Source: Planctomycetota bacterium
GTDB taxonomy: Bacteria > Planctomycetota > UBA1135 > GCA-002686595
DNA: 37,779 bases
NCBI GenBank assembly: GCA_029259595.1
Contig: JAJDEW010000140.1
Span: forward strand, 1-37,779
Direction of reading: 5' to 3'
Each line of letters starts with the position of its first letter. The first letter of the stretch is position 1. Under the pieces are notes generated by a model. The model searched no databases. It was not told the DNA's origin and saw nothing but the letters and a program-made list of their open reading frames with translations. Both the position numbers and the translations under genes were made by a program. Below, piece after piece: positions 1-10,144 of this stretch.

Positions 1-1525
1 CTCCGACTTCGGGTCCCAGAACGACGACGTCGCGACGCGCGATCCCGTGCTCGAGCAGCGCCGCCTGCAAGGCCGCGGTGTCGAAGAACGTGCGCAGCTC
101 GGGGCCCTTGCTCGGCACGAACGGACGCTCGAGCGCGACCGGCAGCAGGTCGCCCAGGTTCGGGATGCCCGCGAAGCCGCTGTCCGGCAGCAGGCACAGG
201 ATCAGCAGATCGGCGGGCTCGCCCACGGTCCCGTGCTCGTCGACGAGCCCCTGGATCTCCGCCCGGATCGAGGCCTGGTCCTTGGCCATCGCCGTTTCCG
301 TGTGCGCCACGTGCAGCGTTCCGTCGACCAGGGTGACGATGGCGACGGCCGCCAGGGCGATCGAGCCGCGTCGCAGGGCGCGCGTGTTCCAGGCCGCGCC
401 GAAGGCACAACCCAACAGGGCGCACGTCACGGCCATGGGCAGGTAGACCGTGCGCGACACGACGTTCGTCGCGGCACCGTCGTACAACATGCCCGGCGGC
501 AAGAGCGTCGGCACCAAGGCGACGAACAACACGGAGGCGAGCACGCGCCAGCGCGCGATCAGAGCGAAGCTCGCCACCACGATCGGCGCGAAGACGAACA
601 ACGCGATGCGCGGAGCACCGAAGACACCGAGGGCGCGTGCGATGAAGGGCCCCTCGCCCGCGAACAGGGGGTCACGGTTCCAGGGTACGAGCGCTTGCCC
701 CAGGCCCGCCAGGCCGTTCGGGAAGGCGGCCAGCAGCTCGAAGAATTCGGGCGCCGGACGCTCCCAGTAGCGCAACTCGGCGCTGCCGAGAAAGAGCCGT
801 CGCGCGATGAGCCCCGCGCCGACGCCGCCGGCGACGAACAGCGCATCGCGTACCAGCTCGCGCCGCCAGGGACGTCCGCTCGCGCGACCGGCGACGTGCA
901 CCGCGCACAGGACGACCGCGGCCGCGGCGGGCCCCACGATGGCGGGTGCCTTGGTCGTGATCGCGAGCCAGAACGCGAAGGCTCCGCCGCTGCGCAGCAG
1001 GGTCGCCCGCAGTCCGCTTCGAACGCGCGCTCGCAGAAAGGCCTCGAGTCCCAGGAGGCCGAACAGGGTGTACAGGAGGCTCGACCAGGCCGCGGTCCAG
1101 CTGACCGCCTGCATGTGTCCGCCGGCCAGCGCGAAGGCCAGCCCCGCGAAGGCGCCCGCACCGCGCAACCCGAACGGTCGCTCGGCGCGTACGACCAAGC
1201 GCGCGAGGCAGACGGCCGTCGTCGCGTGTAGGAGCAAGCCCACGACGTGGAAGGGCACGGGGCTGTACGGCTTCGACAGCAGCAGCTCGACCAGCCAGAA
1301 GGCGATCCACATCGGCCAGCGCATCATGAAGCCGTGGAAATCCAGCTCGCGGAAGTGCGCGCGTCCGAAGAGCGCGAGCGGATCGCGCAGGACATCGTAG
1401 TCGTCCAGCTGGAAGGGCAGCGCCAGGACCCAGGAGTGCGCCAGGAAGGTCACCGCGAAGATCGCCGCCACCCATAAGGAGGGCAACGTCTCGGACGAGC
1501 CGGGCGTGCGCGGGGAGGGCTCCAT
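1..1525 (-). CDS. Polytopic membrane protein, GT-C glycosyltransferase-like (partial, runs off the left edge)
   Basis: The frame is open from an ATG at 1525 to the window edge, giving 508 codons without a stop, so the C-terminus is missing. The protein starts MEPSPRTPG and has many hydrophobic segments typical of a polytopic inner-membrane protein. After the first segment comes FQLDDYDVL, an acidic pair in the first extracytoplasmic loop. This is the position of the DD/DE motif of GT-C enzymes (PMT, ArnT and related families), which transfer sugars from polyprenyl-phosphate donors. A charged region near residues 430-500 follows the visible membrane segments. A function in cell-surface glycan or protein glycosylation is inferred; the family is not certain. 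A -10-like TATCGT (1535-1540, read on the minus strand) lies 9 bases before the ATG and no Shine-Dalgarno is visible. gluQ lies upstream on the same strand, 210 bases away. Confidence 0.75.
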   Translation of the reverse strand, partial: MEPSPRTPGSSETLPSLWVAAIFAVTFLAHSWVLALPFQLDDYDVLRDPLALFGRAHFRELDFHGFMMRWPMWIAFWLVELLLSKPYSPVPFHVVGLLLHATTAVCLARLVVRAERPFGLRGAGAFAGLAFALAGGHMQAVSWTAAWSSLLYTLFGLLGLEAFLRARVRSGLRATLLRSGGAFAFWLAITTKAPAIVGPAAAAVVLCAVHVAGRASGRPWRRELVRDALFVAGGVGAGLIARRLFLGSAELRYWERPAPEFFELLAAFPNGLAGLGQALVPWNRDPLFAGEGPFIARALGVFGAPRIALFVFAPIVVASFALIARWRVLASVLFVALVPTLLPPGMLYDGAATNVVSRTVYLPMAVTCALLGCAFGAAWNTRALRRGSIALAAVAIVTLVDGTLHVAHTETAMAKDQASIRAEIQGLVDEHGTVGEPADLLILCLLPDSGFAGIPNLGDLLPVALERPFVPSKGPELRTFFDTAALQAALLEHGIARRDVVVLGPEVG

Positions 1526-1735
1526 GCCGAGCGCACGATACGGTGTCGGCCCGACGGATCCAGGACCTGCCCTGTGTCCGCGCTCAGCTCGCGGGTCGCG
1601 CGCTTCGATCCACTGCGTCCCTTTGTGGCCCGAGGGTGGACCGGTGCGTCTCGTGGTGAACCGAGGCCGAACGAGGCGAACGGGGAAGGCGACTCCGGCC
1701 GAACCTCGCCGGCACCACCGGGTCGAGGCACCGAA

Positions 1736-2698
1736 CTACAGCGCGGGAACGCCCACTGCCGTGTGGGGGACCTGGGTCCAAGAGAACGAGTCGACCAGCT
1801 CGTCGGCACGGATGCGCTCGCCACACGCCTGGCCGGCGGAGCGCGCGGCCCAGGCGACGAGGGCGCGAGGGTCGACGCCGTCGGCGCGCAGCTTCGCAAG
1901 GGCCAGGGCATCGTGGCGCTTGGCGAGGCGTCGGCCGCTCGCATCCAAGACGAGCGGGACGTGGTACCAGTCGGGATGGGGCAGGCCGAGCGCGCGTTGC
2001 AGGAGCCATTGGCGGGGCGTGCTCGCGAGCAGGTCGTCGCCACGCACGACCTCGGTGACGCCTTGGCGGGCGTCGTCGACCACGCAGGCCAGTTGGTAGG
2101 CGAAGGCCCCGTCGCGACGTTGGATCAGGAAGTCGCCGACCTCGCGCTCGACGTCGTGCTCGAAAGGGCCTGCGAAGCGATCGGTCAAGGTGATCGTGCC
2201 GGGCTCGACGCGCAGCCGCAAGCCGGCGGGGCGACCGCTGGCGCGTTCGGCCGAGGGACGGTCCGCGAAGCGCGCGCGGCACGTGCCGGGGTAGCGCAGC
2301 TCGCCGGTGTCGGCGTGGGGTGCGCTCGCAACGGCTTCGATCGTCTTGCGCGAGCACACGCAGGCGTAGGCCAGGCCAGCGCGCTCGAGGGTGGCCGCCG
2401 CGTCCGCGAGGCCGGCGAGTCCGGCCGACTGCAAGCATGGCGCGCCGTCCCAGTCGAGTCCCAGCCAGGCCAGGTCGGCGAGGGTCGCGTCGACGAATGC
2501 GGGCTTGGCACGGGCCGCGTCCAGGTCCTCGATCCGCAGCACGAGACGGCCTCCACGCGAGCGCACGCTCCACCACGCGAGGAGGAAGCTGCGCGCGTGG
2601 CCGAGGTGCAGGTGACCCGTGGGGCTCGGGGCCAGGCGGCCGACCGGAGCAGGCGCTGCAGGTCGGTCGGGGGGCGGCGGGGTCGCGCTCGCGTTCAA
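1736..2698 (-). CDS. gluQ: Glutamyl-Q tRNA(Asp) synthetase
   Basis: The product activates glutamate and attaches it to queuosine at position 34 of tRNA-Asp. It is a truncated relative of glutamyl-tRNA synthetase without an anticodon-binding domain, and about 320 residues fits the family. Visible signatures are RLAPSPTGHLHLGHAR (HIGH motif), RIEDLD, a zinc site of the type CxC...Y-x3-C (CVC followed by YPGTC), and RLAKRH in place of KMSKS. The frame is open upstream to 2794, but that would overlap the preceding dehydrogenase gene. I chose a TTG at 2698, one base after that gene's TGA; a GTG at 2722 is the main alternative. The tight junction suggests co-transcription with the dehydrogenase. 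The function is well supported; only the start is uncertain. Confidence 0.9.
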   Translation of the reverse strand: MNASATPPPPDRPAAPAPVGRLAPSPTGHLHLGHARSFLLAWWSVRSRGGRLVLRIEDLDAARAKPAFVDATLADLAWLGLDWDGAPCLQSAGLAGLADAAATLERAGLAYACVCSRKTIEAVASAPHADTGELRYPGTCRARFADRPSAERASGRPAGLRLRVEPGTITLTDRFAGPFEHDVEREVGDFLIQRRDGAFAYQLACVVDDARQGVTEVVRGDDLLASTPRQWLLQRALGLPHPDWYHVPLVLDASGRRLAKRHDALALAKLRADGVDPRALVAWAARSAGQACGERIRADELVDSFSWTQVPHTAVGVPAL

Positions 2699-2699
2699 C

Positions 2700-3788
2700 T
2701 CAGCAGGAGGTGGTTGCGCCACCCGCGGCGGCCGAGCGCAGGGACGCATCGAGCACGCGCTGGACGGCGAGCCCGTCCTCGAAGGTGGCCGCACCGTCGA
2801 TGTGGCTCTTGCCCTCGGACACGGCCGCGACGACCTCGCGCAGAAAGAGCGGCAAGCAGCGCGAGAAGATGCCGTACTCAGGCATGCCGTATTGCGCGTT
2901 AGTCGGCAACTCGGGCTTCACGTCGACGACCTGCAAGGGCTCTCCGTAACGGCCGGCCCACAGCACCAGGCCTTCGTCCAGTCGCAGGACGGCGTCGCTG
3001 CCGACCAACTGAACGTGGAACATGCGCTCGCTCGGCACGGCGATCGACGTCGTGATCGCACCGCGCGCTCCGTTCTGGAAGGCGAGCCGCAGCTCGGCGT
3101 GGTCGTCCGAGGTGACGGTGCGCGGGACGCCCGCGGAGTCCGGGCGTTCGTTCAGAAACGTGGAGAGCTCGCAGGACACCTCGCGCACGTCTCCGACCAG
3201 GAAGCGCAACAGGTCGATCAGGTGCGAGCCGAGCGCACCCAGGATGCCGCCGCCGCGTTCGCGCTGGGACCACCAGCGCCAGGGCCGTGCCTTGTAGGAA
3301 TCGGTCGGCAGGTAGAAGCTCGTCTCGGCGTGCCACGTCTGGCCGAGGTAGCCCTCGTCGACGAGGCGCTTCATCTCGCGCACGTGGGGGCTCCAGCGCA
3401 GCTCGTGGTCGATCCATGCGCCGCGTCCGTACTCGGCAGCCGTGCGGGCCGCCTCGACAAGTTGCTGGGCCTGACCGCCGTCCAGGGTGAAGGGCTTCTC
3501 GCAGAGCACGGCGGCCCCGGCCGCGAGCGCCGACTTCGCCATCTCGAAGTGCAGGTCGACCGGCGTCGTCACGAGCACGAGATCGGGAGCGGGGGAGAGC
3601 AGTTCGCGCCAGTCCGACGGGGCGCGCTCGATGCCGTGCTCGCCCGCGACCCGCCGTGCCTTGGCGATGTCGTGGCCCGCGAGTCCGGTGACGACGTTGC
3701 CGCCCACCCAGCGCAGGGCCGGCAGCTGCACCGAGGAGGCGAAGCTGTTGCCGATGACGACGATGCGGATCGGGTCCTTCGTGGGCAT
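2700..3788 (-). CDS. Gfo/Idh/MocA family NAD(P)-dependent oxidoreductase
   Basis: This 362-residue protein has an N-terminal Rossmann segment (IRIVVIGNSFASSVQLPAL), the family signature CEKPF near residue 100, and the C-terminal alpha/beta dimerisation and substrate domain, including GGGILGALGSHLIDLL, where the conserved histidine sits. Family members oxidise or reduce sugars, inositols and sugar acids, and they are very numerous in planctomycetes. The substrate here cannot be read from sequence. No signal peptide is seen, so it is probably cytosolic. The ATG at 3788 starts just before the Rossmann strand; a longer frame to 4199 is low-complexity and arginine-rich and is rejected. A promoter-like TTGAAC/CAGGCT pair lies directly upstream. 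gluQ follows after one base. Confidence 0.9.
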   Translation of the reverse strand: MPTKDPIRIVVIGNSFASSVQLPALRWVGGNVVTGLAGHDIAKARRVAGEHGIERAPSDWRELLSPAPDLVLVTTPVDLHFEMAKSALAAGAAVLCEKPFTLDGGQAQQLVEAARTAAEYGRGAWIDHELRWSPHVREMKRLVDEGYLGQTWHAETSFYLPTDSYKARPWRWWSQRERGGGILGALGSHLIDLLRFLVGDVREVSCELSTFLNERPDSAGVPRTVTSDDHAELRLAFQNGARGAITTSIAVPSERMFHVQLVGSDAVLRLDEGLVLWAGRYGEPLQVVDVKPELPTNAQYGMPEYGIFSRCLPLFLREVVAAVSEGKSHIDGAATFEDGLAVQRVLDASLRSAAAGGATTSC

Positions 3789-3795
3789 GTCGGGC

Positions 3796-3823
3796 AGCCT
3801 GCCATCCGGGGCCGAGCGTTCAA
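3796..3823 (-). promoter_or_regulatory. Candidate sigma-70-type promoter of the dehydrogenase-gluQ pair
   Basis: Read on the minus strand, TTGAAC (3823-3818) and CAGGCT (3801-3796) are separated by 16 bases. The -10-like box ends 7 bases before the ATG at 3788, so the transcript would be nearly leaderless. The first base of the -10 departs from consensus. Confidence 0.45.
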
Positions 3824-4032
3824 AGCGTGAACCCACGGGAGCGAGATGTCTGTCGAGAACGGGCCCGGGCGCGGCGACGAGATGCCGCCGCGAGCGACTT
3901 CGTCCATGTGGACGTGCGCAGAGCAGCCGGCCCGTGGCCGTCGCTGGCCGCGGCGCGTCGACGACGCTTGCTAGGACACGCGTCCTCGAGCGCGACGACG
4001 CCGCGAGTGAGCCGTCACCGCGGCAGCGCGCG
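3824..4032. other. Intergenic region, no gene seen
   Basis: This stretch separates the methyltransferase-like gene from the promoter of the dehydrogenase. Its frames are arginine-rich shadows, and I see no RNA gene or clear repeat. Confidence 0.5.
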
Positions 4033-5061
4033 TCAGCGGGGCGCCTTCGGACGCTGCAACAGCGTGTACGAGGCGTACAGGCCGGTCTCGAGTTCCATCG
4101 ATGCCTCCCAGCCCAGGGCGAAGCCCAGCTCGCGCGCTGCTTCGTCGTCGTTCGCGTCCAGGGCCAAGACGTCGAACCCGTGGCCCGCATAGGTCCCACG
4201 GTCCCAGGGGCTCGCGATGTCGGTCGACGGCCGGTAGGGCTCGCCCGTCGGTGCCGGCGCTCCGCCGAGGTTGTAGAACAGGACGAAGCCGCCCGGAGCG
4301 AGCGCGTCGTGCAAGCGCTCGAGAAAGACGTCGTGGGGGACGCCGAGGTCCACCTGGAAGCGCGCGTCGATCTCGAGAGGAGGCGCCAGGAAGCCGCGCT
4401 TGATCGTGTTCTTGGCGAGGATCAGGTCGAAACCGTCGCCGACCGCCGTGCGCAGGTCCGCCTCCGCCGGCCAGCGTCCGAACAACAGGTGCCGCGAGCC
4501 GGCGCGGCCCTCCGAACCCTCGAGGCGCGTCGGCGCGGCGACGTCGGCGTAGATCGCGCGCAAGGCCGGCATGACCTCGACGCCGACCACGTCGGCGCCC
4601 GCGCGGGCCAGGAGTTCGAGCTGTCCGATGCTGCCGAAACCGAAGTCCAGCACGCGCTTGCCTCGAAAGCTCGCGAAGTCCGCCGCCGACGCGGCGATGT
4701 CCCAGGCGTGCAGTGCGGCCAAGGGCGTGCCATAGAAGGTCTCGTACCAGCGTCGCGTGTCGACCTGCAACGGGTCGCAGGCGGCGCGCTGGTCCGCGGA
4801 CAAGGCCGCATGCTCGCTCGCCGTCCAGGCCTCGGCCAGGTAGCCGCCCGTGCGCGCGCGCCAGACGGTGCGCGTCTCCACGGCCGGCAGGAGCGGCACG
4901 AGCGCGAGCAGATCGCGCGCGGCCTTCGTCGCGAGCAGGGGTTCGAGTGCGAGCGCCTGCGCGCGCAGCGAAGCCAAGGCCGGGTCGGGTGTCTCCGCTT
5001 CCTGACCGTTGGAGGCGAGCGCGGGAACGAACGCACAGACGAGAGCGAGGTAGACGTGCAT
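4033..5061 (-). CDS. Exported protein with a SAM-dependent methyltransferase fold
   Basis: The 342-residue product starts at ATG 5061 with MHVYLALVCAFVPALASNG, which looks like a Sec signal peptide, probably cleaved after ALA. The mature part has a helical region to about residue 130, then a class I methyltransferase core. VLDFGFGSIGQLELLARAGA is motif I, VVGVEVM is the acidic end of strand 2, FDLILAKNTIKRGF is in the motif IV position and LAPGGFVLFYNLGG is the late beta-strand region. S-adenosylmethionine is not known to be available outside the cytoplasm, so export of such a fold is odd. Either the fold has another job, or the N-terminus is a retained anchor. Starts upstream of 5061 are arginine- and proline-rich and less likely. 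No partner gene is evident; a strong hairpin lies upstream. Confidence 0.75.
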   Translation of the reverse strand: MHVYLALVCAFVPALASNGQEAETPDPALASLRAQALALEPLLATKAARDLLALVPLLPAVETRTVWRARTGGYLAEAWTASEHAALSADQRAACDPLQVDTRRWYETFYGTPLAALHAWDIAASAADFASFRGKRVLDFGFGSIGQLELLARAGADVVGVEVMPALRAIYADVAAPTRLEGSEGRAGSRHLLFGRWPAEADLRTAVGDGFDLILAKNTIKRGFLAPPLEIDARFQVDLGVPHDVFLERLHDALAPGGFVLFYNLGGAPAPTGEPYRPSTDIASPWDRGTYAGHGFDVLALDANDDEAARELGFALGWEASMELETGLYASYTLLQRPKAPR

Positions 5062-5190
5062 GGGGTCGGCTTGCGTGAGCGGCCAGGGGGCATTCCCGGA
5101 GCGCCCGTTCGGAGCAGGCAAGACTCCGCGCACCGCCACGTTCCGAGGATGGCGCCGACACCCGCGGTAGCCTGCCCGCGGGGAGGAAGC

Positions 5191-5222
5191 GGGGCGGTCC
5201 GTTCCCGTGAACGAACCGCCCC
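5191..5222 (-). terminator. Strong GC-rich hairpin, probable terminator
   Basis: GGGGCGGT-C-CGTTC, loop CCGT, GAACG-A-ACCGCCCC form a stem of 13 pairs with one C/A mismatch. On the minus strand it is followed by GCTTCCTCCCC, only modestly T-rich. It lies downstream of ahcY (minus) and upstream of the methyltransferase-fold gene, so it probably ends ahcY transcription. The 165-bp palindrome sits between it and ahcY. Confidence 0.5.
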
Positions 5223-5253
5223 GTCGCTTTCGCGCCTCTCCGGTCGAGGGGCC

Positions 5254-5418
5254 TAGCAGCCTGATGAAGAAGTGCTTCGGATGCGATGCATGTGACCGGG
5301 AGGCCCGGCAGGTGCGCGAGAACGCAGGCGAATCGGTCGATTCGGCGAGGCTCTCGTGTGCCGGCCAGGCTTTCCGGACGCATGCAGCGCACCGGATGAC
5401 TTCTTCATGAGGCTGCTA
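5254..5418. repeat. 165-bp imperfect palindrome, MITE-like element
   Basis: The two ends are inverted copies: TAGCAGCCTGATGAAGAAGT on the left and, reverse-complemented, TAGCAGCCTCATGAAGAAGT on the right. The similarity continues inward with mismatches (for example GATGCATG against its counterpart GCTGCATGCG) to a perfect centre, CGAATCG-GT-CGATTCG. The whole element could fold into one long hairpin. It contains no gene. Terminal inverted repeats without a transposase suggest a miniature inverted-repeat transposable element. I see no clear target-site duplication in the flanks. It ends three bases before the ahcY stop codon, so it also forms the 3' region of the ahcY transcript. Confidence 0.8.
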
Positions 5419-5421
5419 ACG

Positions 5422-6875
<1,454 letters not shown>

Positions 6876-6879
<4 letters not shown>

Positions 6880-7871
6880 GGATTCGGTCTCGGGGACGGG
6901 GGCTTGCGCCCGCGAACGATGTAGAGGGTCAGGGAAACGGTCTCGTCGTCGGGCGCGGAACCCGGGCGACGTGGACGATAGCGATCCTGGACGGGATCCA
7001 GAACCAGGTCGGCGAAGCCGGCGCGCTCGAGGTCGGCCATGACGTCGGTAGGCTCGAGCCCCAGGTGACGATCGCCGAGCGCGGAGTGCATCCAGGCCTC
7101 GCGATGGGGCGCGAGCTCGAGGATCGCGAAGGCTCCACCCGGCCGCAGCACGCGCCAGACTTCGCGCAGGCAGGCATCGCGGCTCTCGAGGTGGTGCAGG
7201 ACCAAGCCACAGAGTGCACCGTCGACCTCCTCGTCTTCGAGCGGCAGGCGGTCGACCTCGCCACGACGGAGATCGAGGGCAGTCGTGCCGGCGCGCGGGA
7301 CCAAGCGCTTCTCGGCCTCTTCCAGCATGCGGGCCGAGCGATCGACCAGGATCAGCCGTTCGCATTGGCCGAGCAGGGCCTGCGCCATGTAGCCCGTGCC
7401 GCAGCCGAGATCGAGCACCGTGTAGTCGCTCGGGAGCAGGTGCAGCCCGGTCCGCTCACGACCCTGACCGGTCTCGAAGGCCGGCGCGATCTTGTCCCAC
7501 TCGTCCGCCAGCCGATCGAACAGGTCGCCGCCTTCGCGCTCGGCCAGGACGGCCGCGAGCCGGGAGCGATCCGCGCCGCGCTCGGGCAGGGCGTCGATCT
7601 CCGGTGCCAGGCGACTCCAAAGGCGCCCGACCAGCTGGGTCCCGTTCTCCGCCGGGGCGAGCCGCAGGTAGGTCTTCGTGCCCCGATGACGCTCCGCCAA
7701 GAGCTCGGCCTCGCGCAGGAGCCGTAGGTGGTTCGAGACCCGGCTCTGGGAGAGCCCGAGGCTGCGCGCCAGATCTCCCACCGACAGCTCCGTCTCCTCC
7801 ACGAGGGCCAGGATCCGCAGCCGGGTGGGGTCTGCCAGGAGCTTCAGGGCGTTGCCGAGGTCGATGCGCAC
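6876..7871 (-). CDS. ArsR-family regulator fused to a SAM-dependent methyltransferase
   Basis: The 331-residue protein has two domains. Residues 1-95 are an ArsR-type winged helix ([20 protein letters not shown], then the recognition helix region [19 protein letters not shown]), without an obvious cysteine metal site. Residues 120-320 are a class I methyltransferase ([46 protein letters not shown]). Its coupling to ahcY by ATGA points to control of S-adenosylhomocysteine recycling. I infer that the methyltransferase domain senses SAM or SAH, though it may also methylate a substrate. The start is a GTG at 7871; the only nearby ATG (7882) is out of frame. No good Shine-Dalgarno is present. An inverted repeat just upstream is a plausible autoregulatory site. 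Confidence 0.9.
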
Positions 7872-7884
7872 GCCTGAAACATAA

Positions 7885-7902
7885 CATCATGACGCTCTGA
7901 TG
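7885..7902. promoter_or_regulatory. Candidate operator of the ArsR-methyltransferase/ahcY operon
   Basis: CATCA and TGATG form an inverted repeat with an 8-base spacer, 13 bases upstream of the GTG start at 7871. The position is right for autoregulation by the ArsR-type protein, because bound protein would cover the promoter or start site. No experimental site is known to me that would confirm it. Confidence 0.4.
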
Positions 7903-8218
7903 GAAGACCCCAGGGAGAAGATTGCAGCCGCTTGCCGGGCTCTGACGGGGGACCGGGCGCCACATCTCGGCCAAGCCACCCCTTTCCCTGCCCTTGCGGC
8001 GGAGGAGGCGCGCCCCCCGTCAGCTGCGGCGGAACTCGGGGCGCTCCGGCGAGTCCCCCGACGGGCCCCTCGCCTTGGGAAAGGGATTGCACTCCGACCT
8101 CCGCCCTGTTCGTCTCGTTGCCGACGCGCGGATCCGGTTCACTCGCTCCGGACTCGAGGCCCTTTGCGCGCGGCGTCGTAGCGAGGCTTCCCCTTCAAGC
8201 ACTTCGGAGCGACGAGCG
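7903..8218. other. Divergent intergenic region, no gene seen
   Basis: These 316 bases separate two divergent genes. Frames through it are proline/arginine-rich and continue as shadows. I see no RNA gene, repeat or convincing promoter pair beyond the operator at its left edge. Confidence 0.5.
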
Positions 8219-10126
8219 ATGATTCAGCGGAAGATCGGCGCGATCCTGCGCGGCAAAGCGACCCCCTTTCAAATCGTCTCGGCCTGCGTCCTGGGAGCGG
8301 CGCTCGGGTTCGCGCCACCGTTCGCGCAAGCGCCCGCGCTCGGCGTGTTGCTCGTGGGCCTGCTCCTGGTCGTGAACGCGAACCTGGGCCTCGCACTCTT
8401 GGTCGCAGCCGGCAGTCGGCTGCTCTCGCTCGCGCTCTTGCCGATCTCGTTCGAGCTGGGGCGCCTGTTGATCGAGGGTCCGCTCGGTGGGCTCGTACAC
8501 ACGATCGCGAATGCGCCCTTCTTCGCCTGGTGTGGCTTGCAGTACTACGCCGTGCTCGGTGGGGAACTGATCGCGGTCGTGCTCGGGTGCGGGACCGGAC
8601 TCCTGGCGGCCTTTTCGGTGGCGAGCTATCGCCGCCGGATGCTCGCCGCGGAAGCGCACCCCGCGAAGTGGAAGGAGCTCCTGGCCAAGCCCTGGGCGCG
8701 CTTCATGATCTGGCTCTTCTTCGGGGGCAAGGGCAAGATCGGCTGGGACCAGAAGCTCCAGAAGAAGATCGGCAACCCTGTGCGCGTGACGGGCGCCGTC
8801 GTGCTCGTGCTGGCGGGAGTCGGTGCGTACCTGGGACAGAACACGATCGCCGGTCCGCTGGCGAAGCACTATCTCAAGGGCTCGCTCGAGAGCTCGAACG
8901 GTGCGACCGCCGACGTCGGTTCCGTCGAACTCGACCTGGCCGCGGGACGCTTCGTGGTGACCGAGCTCGCGCTGGCGGATCCGAAGGCGCTGGAGACGAA
9001 CGCCTTCGAGGCCGCGCGGCTCGAGGCGGACCTGGATCAGGCGGACCTCCTGCGCGGTCGCATGCACCTGTCGCGCGTGGTCGTCAGCGAGGCCAAGAGC
9101 GGCGCGCAACGCGCGACGCCTGGTGAGCGCTACACGCCGCCGAAACCCGAGGTCAGCGCACCGCAGGACGAGTCGAGCGATCCGAGCGTGATCGATCTCG
9201 AAAGCATCGTGAAGGAGTACGAGACGTGGAAAGGACGCCTCGCTACGGCCCAGGACTGGCTCGAGCGTCTGTCGGGCGACGGGGACGAAGCAGCGGCAGA
9301 TGGAGCCGCGCGCGACGAGACCCTCGCCGAGCGACTCGAGCGTGAGGCGCGCGAGCGCGGTTGGCTCGCGATCGAAGCCGAGGGCGTGCGTGAGGACGCG
9401 CCGGCGCTGCGCCTGTCCGAGCTCGTCCTCGAGGGCTTTTCGTTCGAGCTCTTCCCCGGTCAGGTCTTCGACGGCCAGGGCCAGGAGCTCTCGACCGCGC
9501 CGGGGCTCGTGGACGCCGCGCCCAAGGTGGCGCTCACGTCGCGCGATGGCTCGATCGCGTTCTCGCTCGACCTCGCGCCGATCTCGCGCGGCGGTGGCGA
9601 GGGCGGGCTGGCCTTCGCCTGGAAGGGGCTCTCCGTCGACGCGTGCATGGCGCAACTGAACCTGGGCGGGACGTCCCCGCTGCGGGGTGGCACGCTCGAT
9701 CTCGTGCTCGACGGAGCCTGGGCCGACGGCAAGATCGGCGTCCTGGATCTACCGTTGCGCGTTCGCCTGCACGACACCGTGCTGGCGCTCGAGGGCTACG
9801 ACGAGCTGCCCCTCGATCAGCTCGAGCTCGGGATCGGAATCCAGGGTTCGCTGGGCTCGCCGCGCTTTCGGTTCGAGCGCTCCGAGCTCGTCGATGCGCT
9901 GGTGGCCGCCGGCAAGAAGGAGTTCGCGAACCAGGTCAAGCAGCGCCTGAACGACGAGGTTGGTCAGGGCCTCGGGATCCTGAAGGACCGCGTTCGCGAA
10001 GAGCTGCCGGAAGGACTCGAAGAGAAGCTCGGCGACAAGCTCGGCGAGGTGCCCGCCGTCGACGAGGCCAAGAAGGCGCTCGGTGGTTGGCTCGACAAGA
10101 AGAAGAAGGGCGGCGGCCCGAACTGA
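8219..10126 (+). CDS. Fusion of TIGR03546-like membrane domain and TIGR03545-like AsmA-type domain
   Basis: The 635-residue protein starts at ATG 8219 (MIQRKIGAILRGKATPFQ). Residues 13-145 contain several hydrophobic segments and resemble TIGR03546, a small membrane protein. From about residue 185 there is another membrane segment (VTGAVVLVLAGVGAYLG), followed by a long periplasm-type region with NGATADVGSVELDL and further AsmA-like beta repeats, a charged helical stretch near 330-380, and an amphipathic C-terminus ending KKKKGGGPN. This second part resembles TIGR03545. In other bacteria the two families are, as I recall, encoded by adjacent genes in organisms with outer membranes; here they are one chain. 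The function is unknown; AsmA-like proteins are linked to lipid traffic between envelope membranes. The frame is open upstream to 7994, but that part is arginine-rich and rejected. Confidence 0.8.
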   Translation: MIQRKIGAILRGKATPFQIVSACVLGAALGFAPPFAQAPALGVLLVGLLLVVNANLGLALLVAAGSRLLSLALLPISFELGRLLIEGPLGGLVHTIANAPFFAWCGLQYYAVLGGELIAVVLGCGTGLLAAFSVASYRRRMLAAEAHPAKWKELLAKPWARFMIWLFFGGKGKIGWDQKLQKKIGNPVRVTGAVVLVLAGVGAYLGQNTIAGPLAKHYLKGSLESSNGATADVGSVELDLAAGRFVVTELALADPKALETNAFEAARLEADLDQADLLRGRMHLSRVVVSEAKSGAQRATPGERYTPPKPEVSAPQDESSDPSVIDLESIVKEYETWKGRLATAQDWLERLSGDGDEAAADGAARDETLAERLEREARERGWLAIEAEGVREDAPALRLSELVLEGFSFELFPGQVFDGQGQELSTAPGLVDAAPKVALTSRDGSIAFSLDLAPISRGGGEGGLAFAWKGLSVDACMAQLNLGGTSPLRGGTLDLVLDGAWADGKIGVLDLPLRVRLHDTVLALEGYDELPLDQLELGIGIQGSLGSPRFRFERSELVDALVAAGKKEFANQVKQRLNDEVGQGLGILKDRVREELPEGLEEKLGDKLGEVPAVDEAKKALGGWLDKKKKGGGPN

Positions 10127-10144
10127 CCGGGTTCCGGACGCGGA

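Noticed and set aside
672..1475. A 267-codon minus-strand frame near the left edge
   Set aside because: It is very arginine-rich. The frame that gives a coherent membrane protein is a different one, open from 1525 to the edge.
5075..5410. Short frames across the palindrome and hairpin
   Set aside because: The palindromic structure explains the sequence, and the frames show no conserved protein feature.
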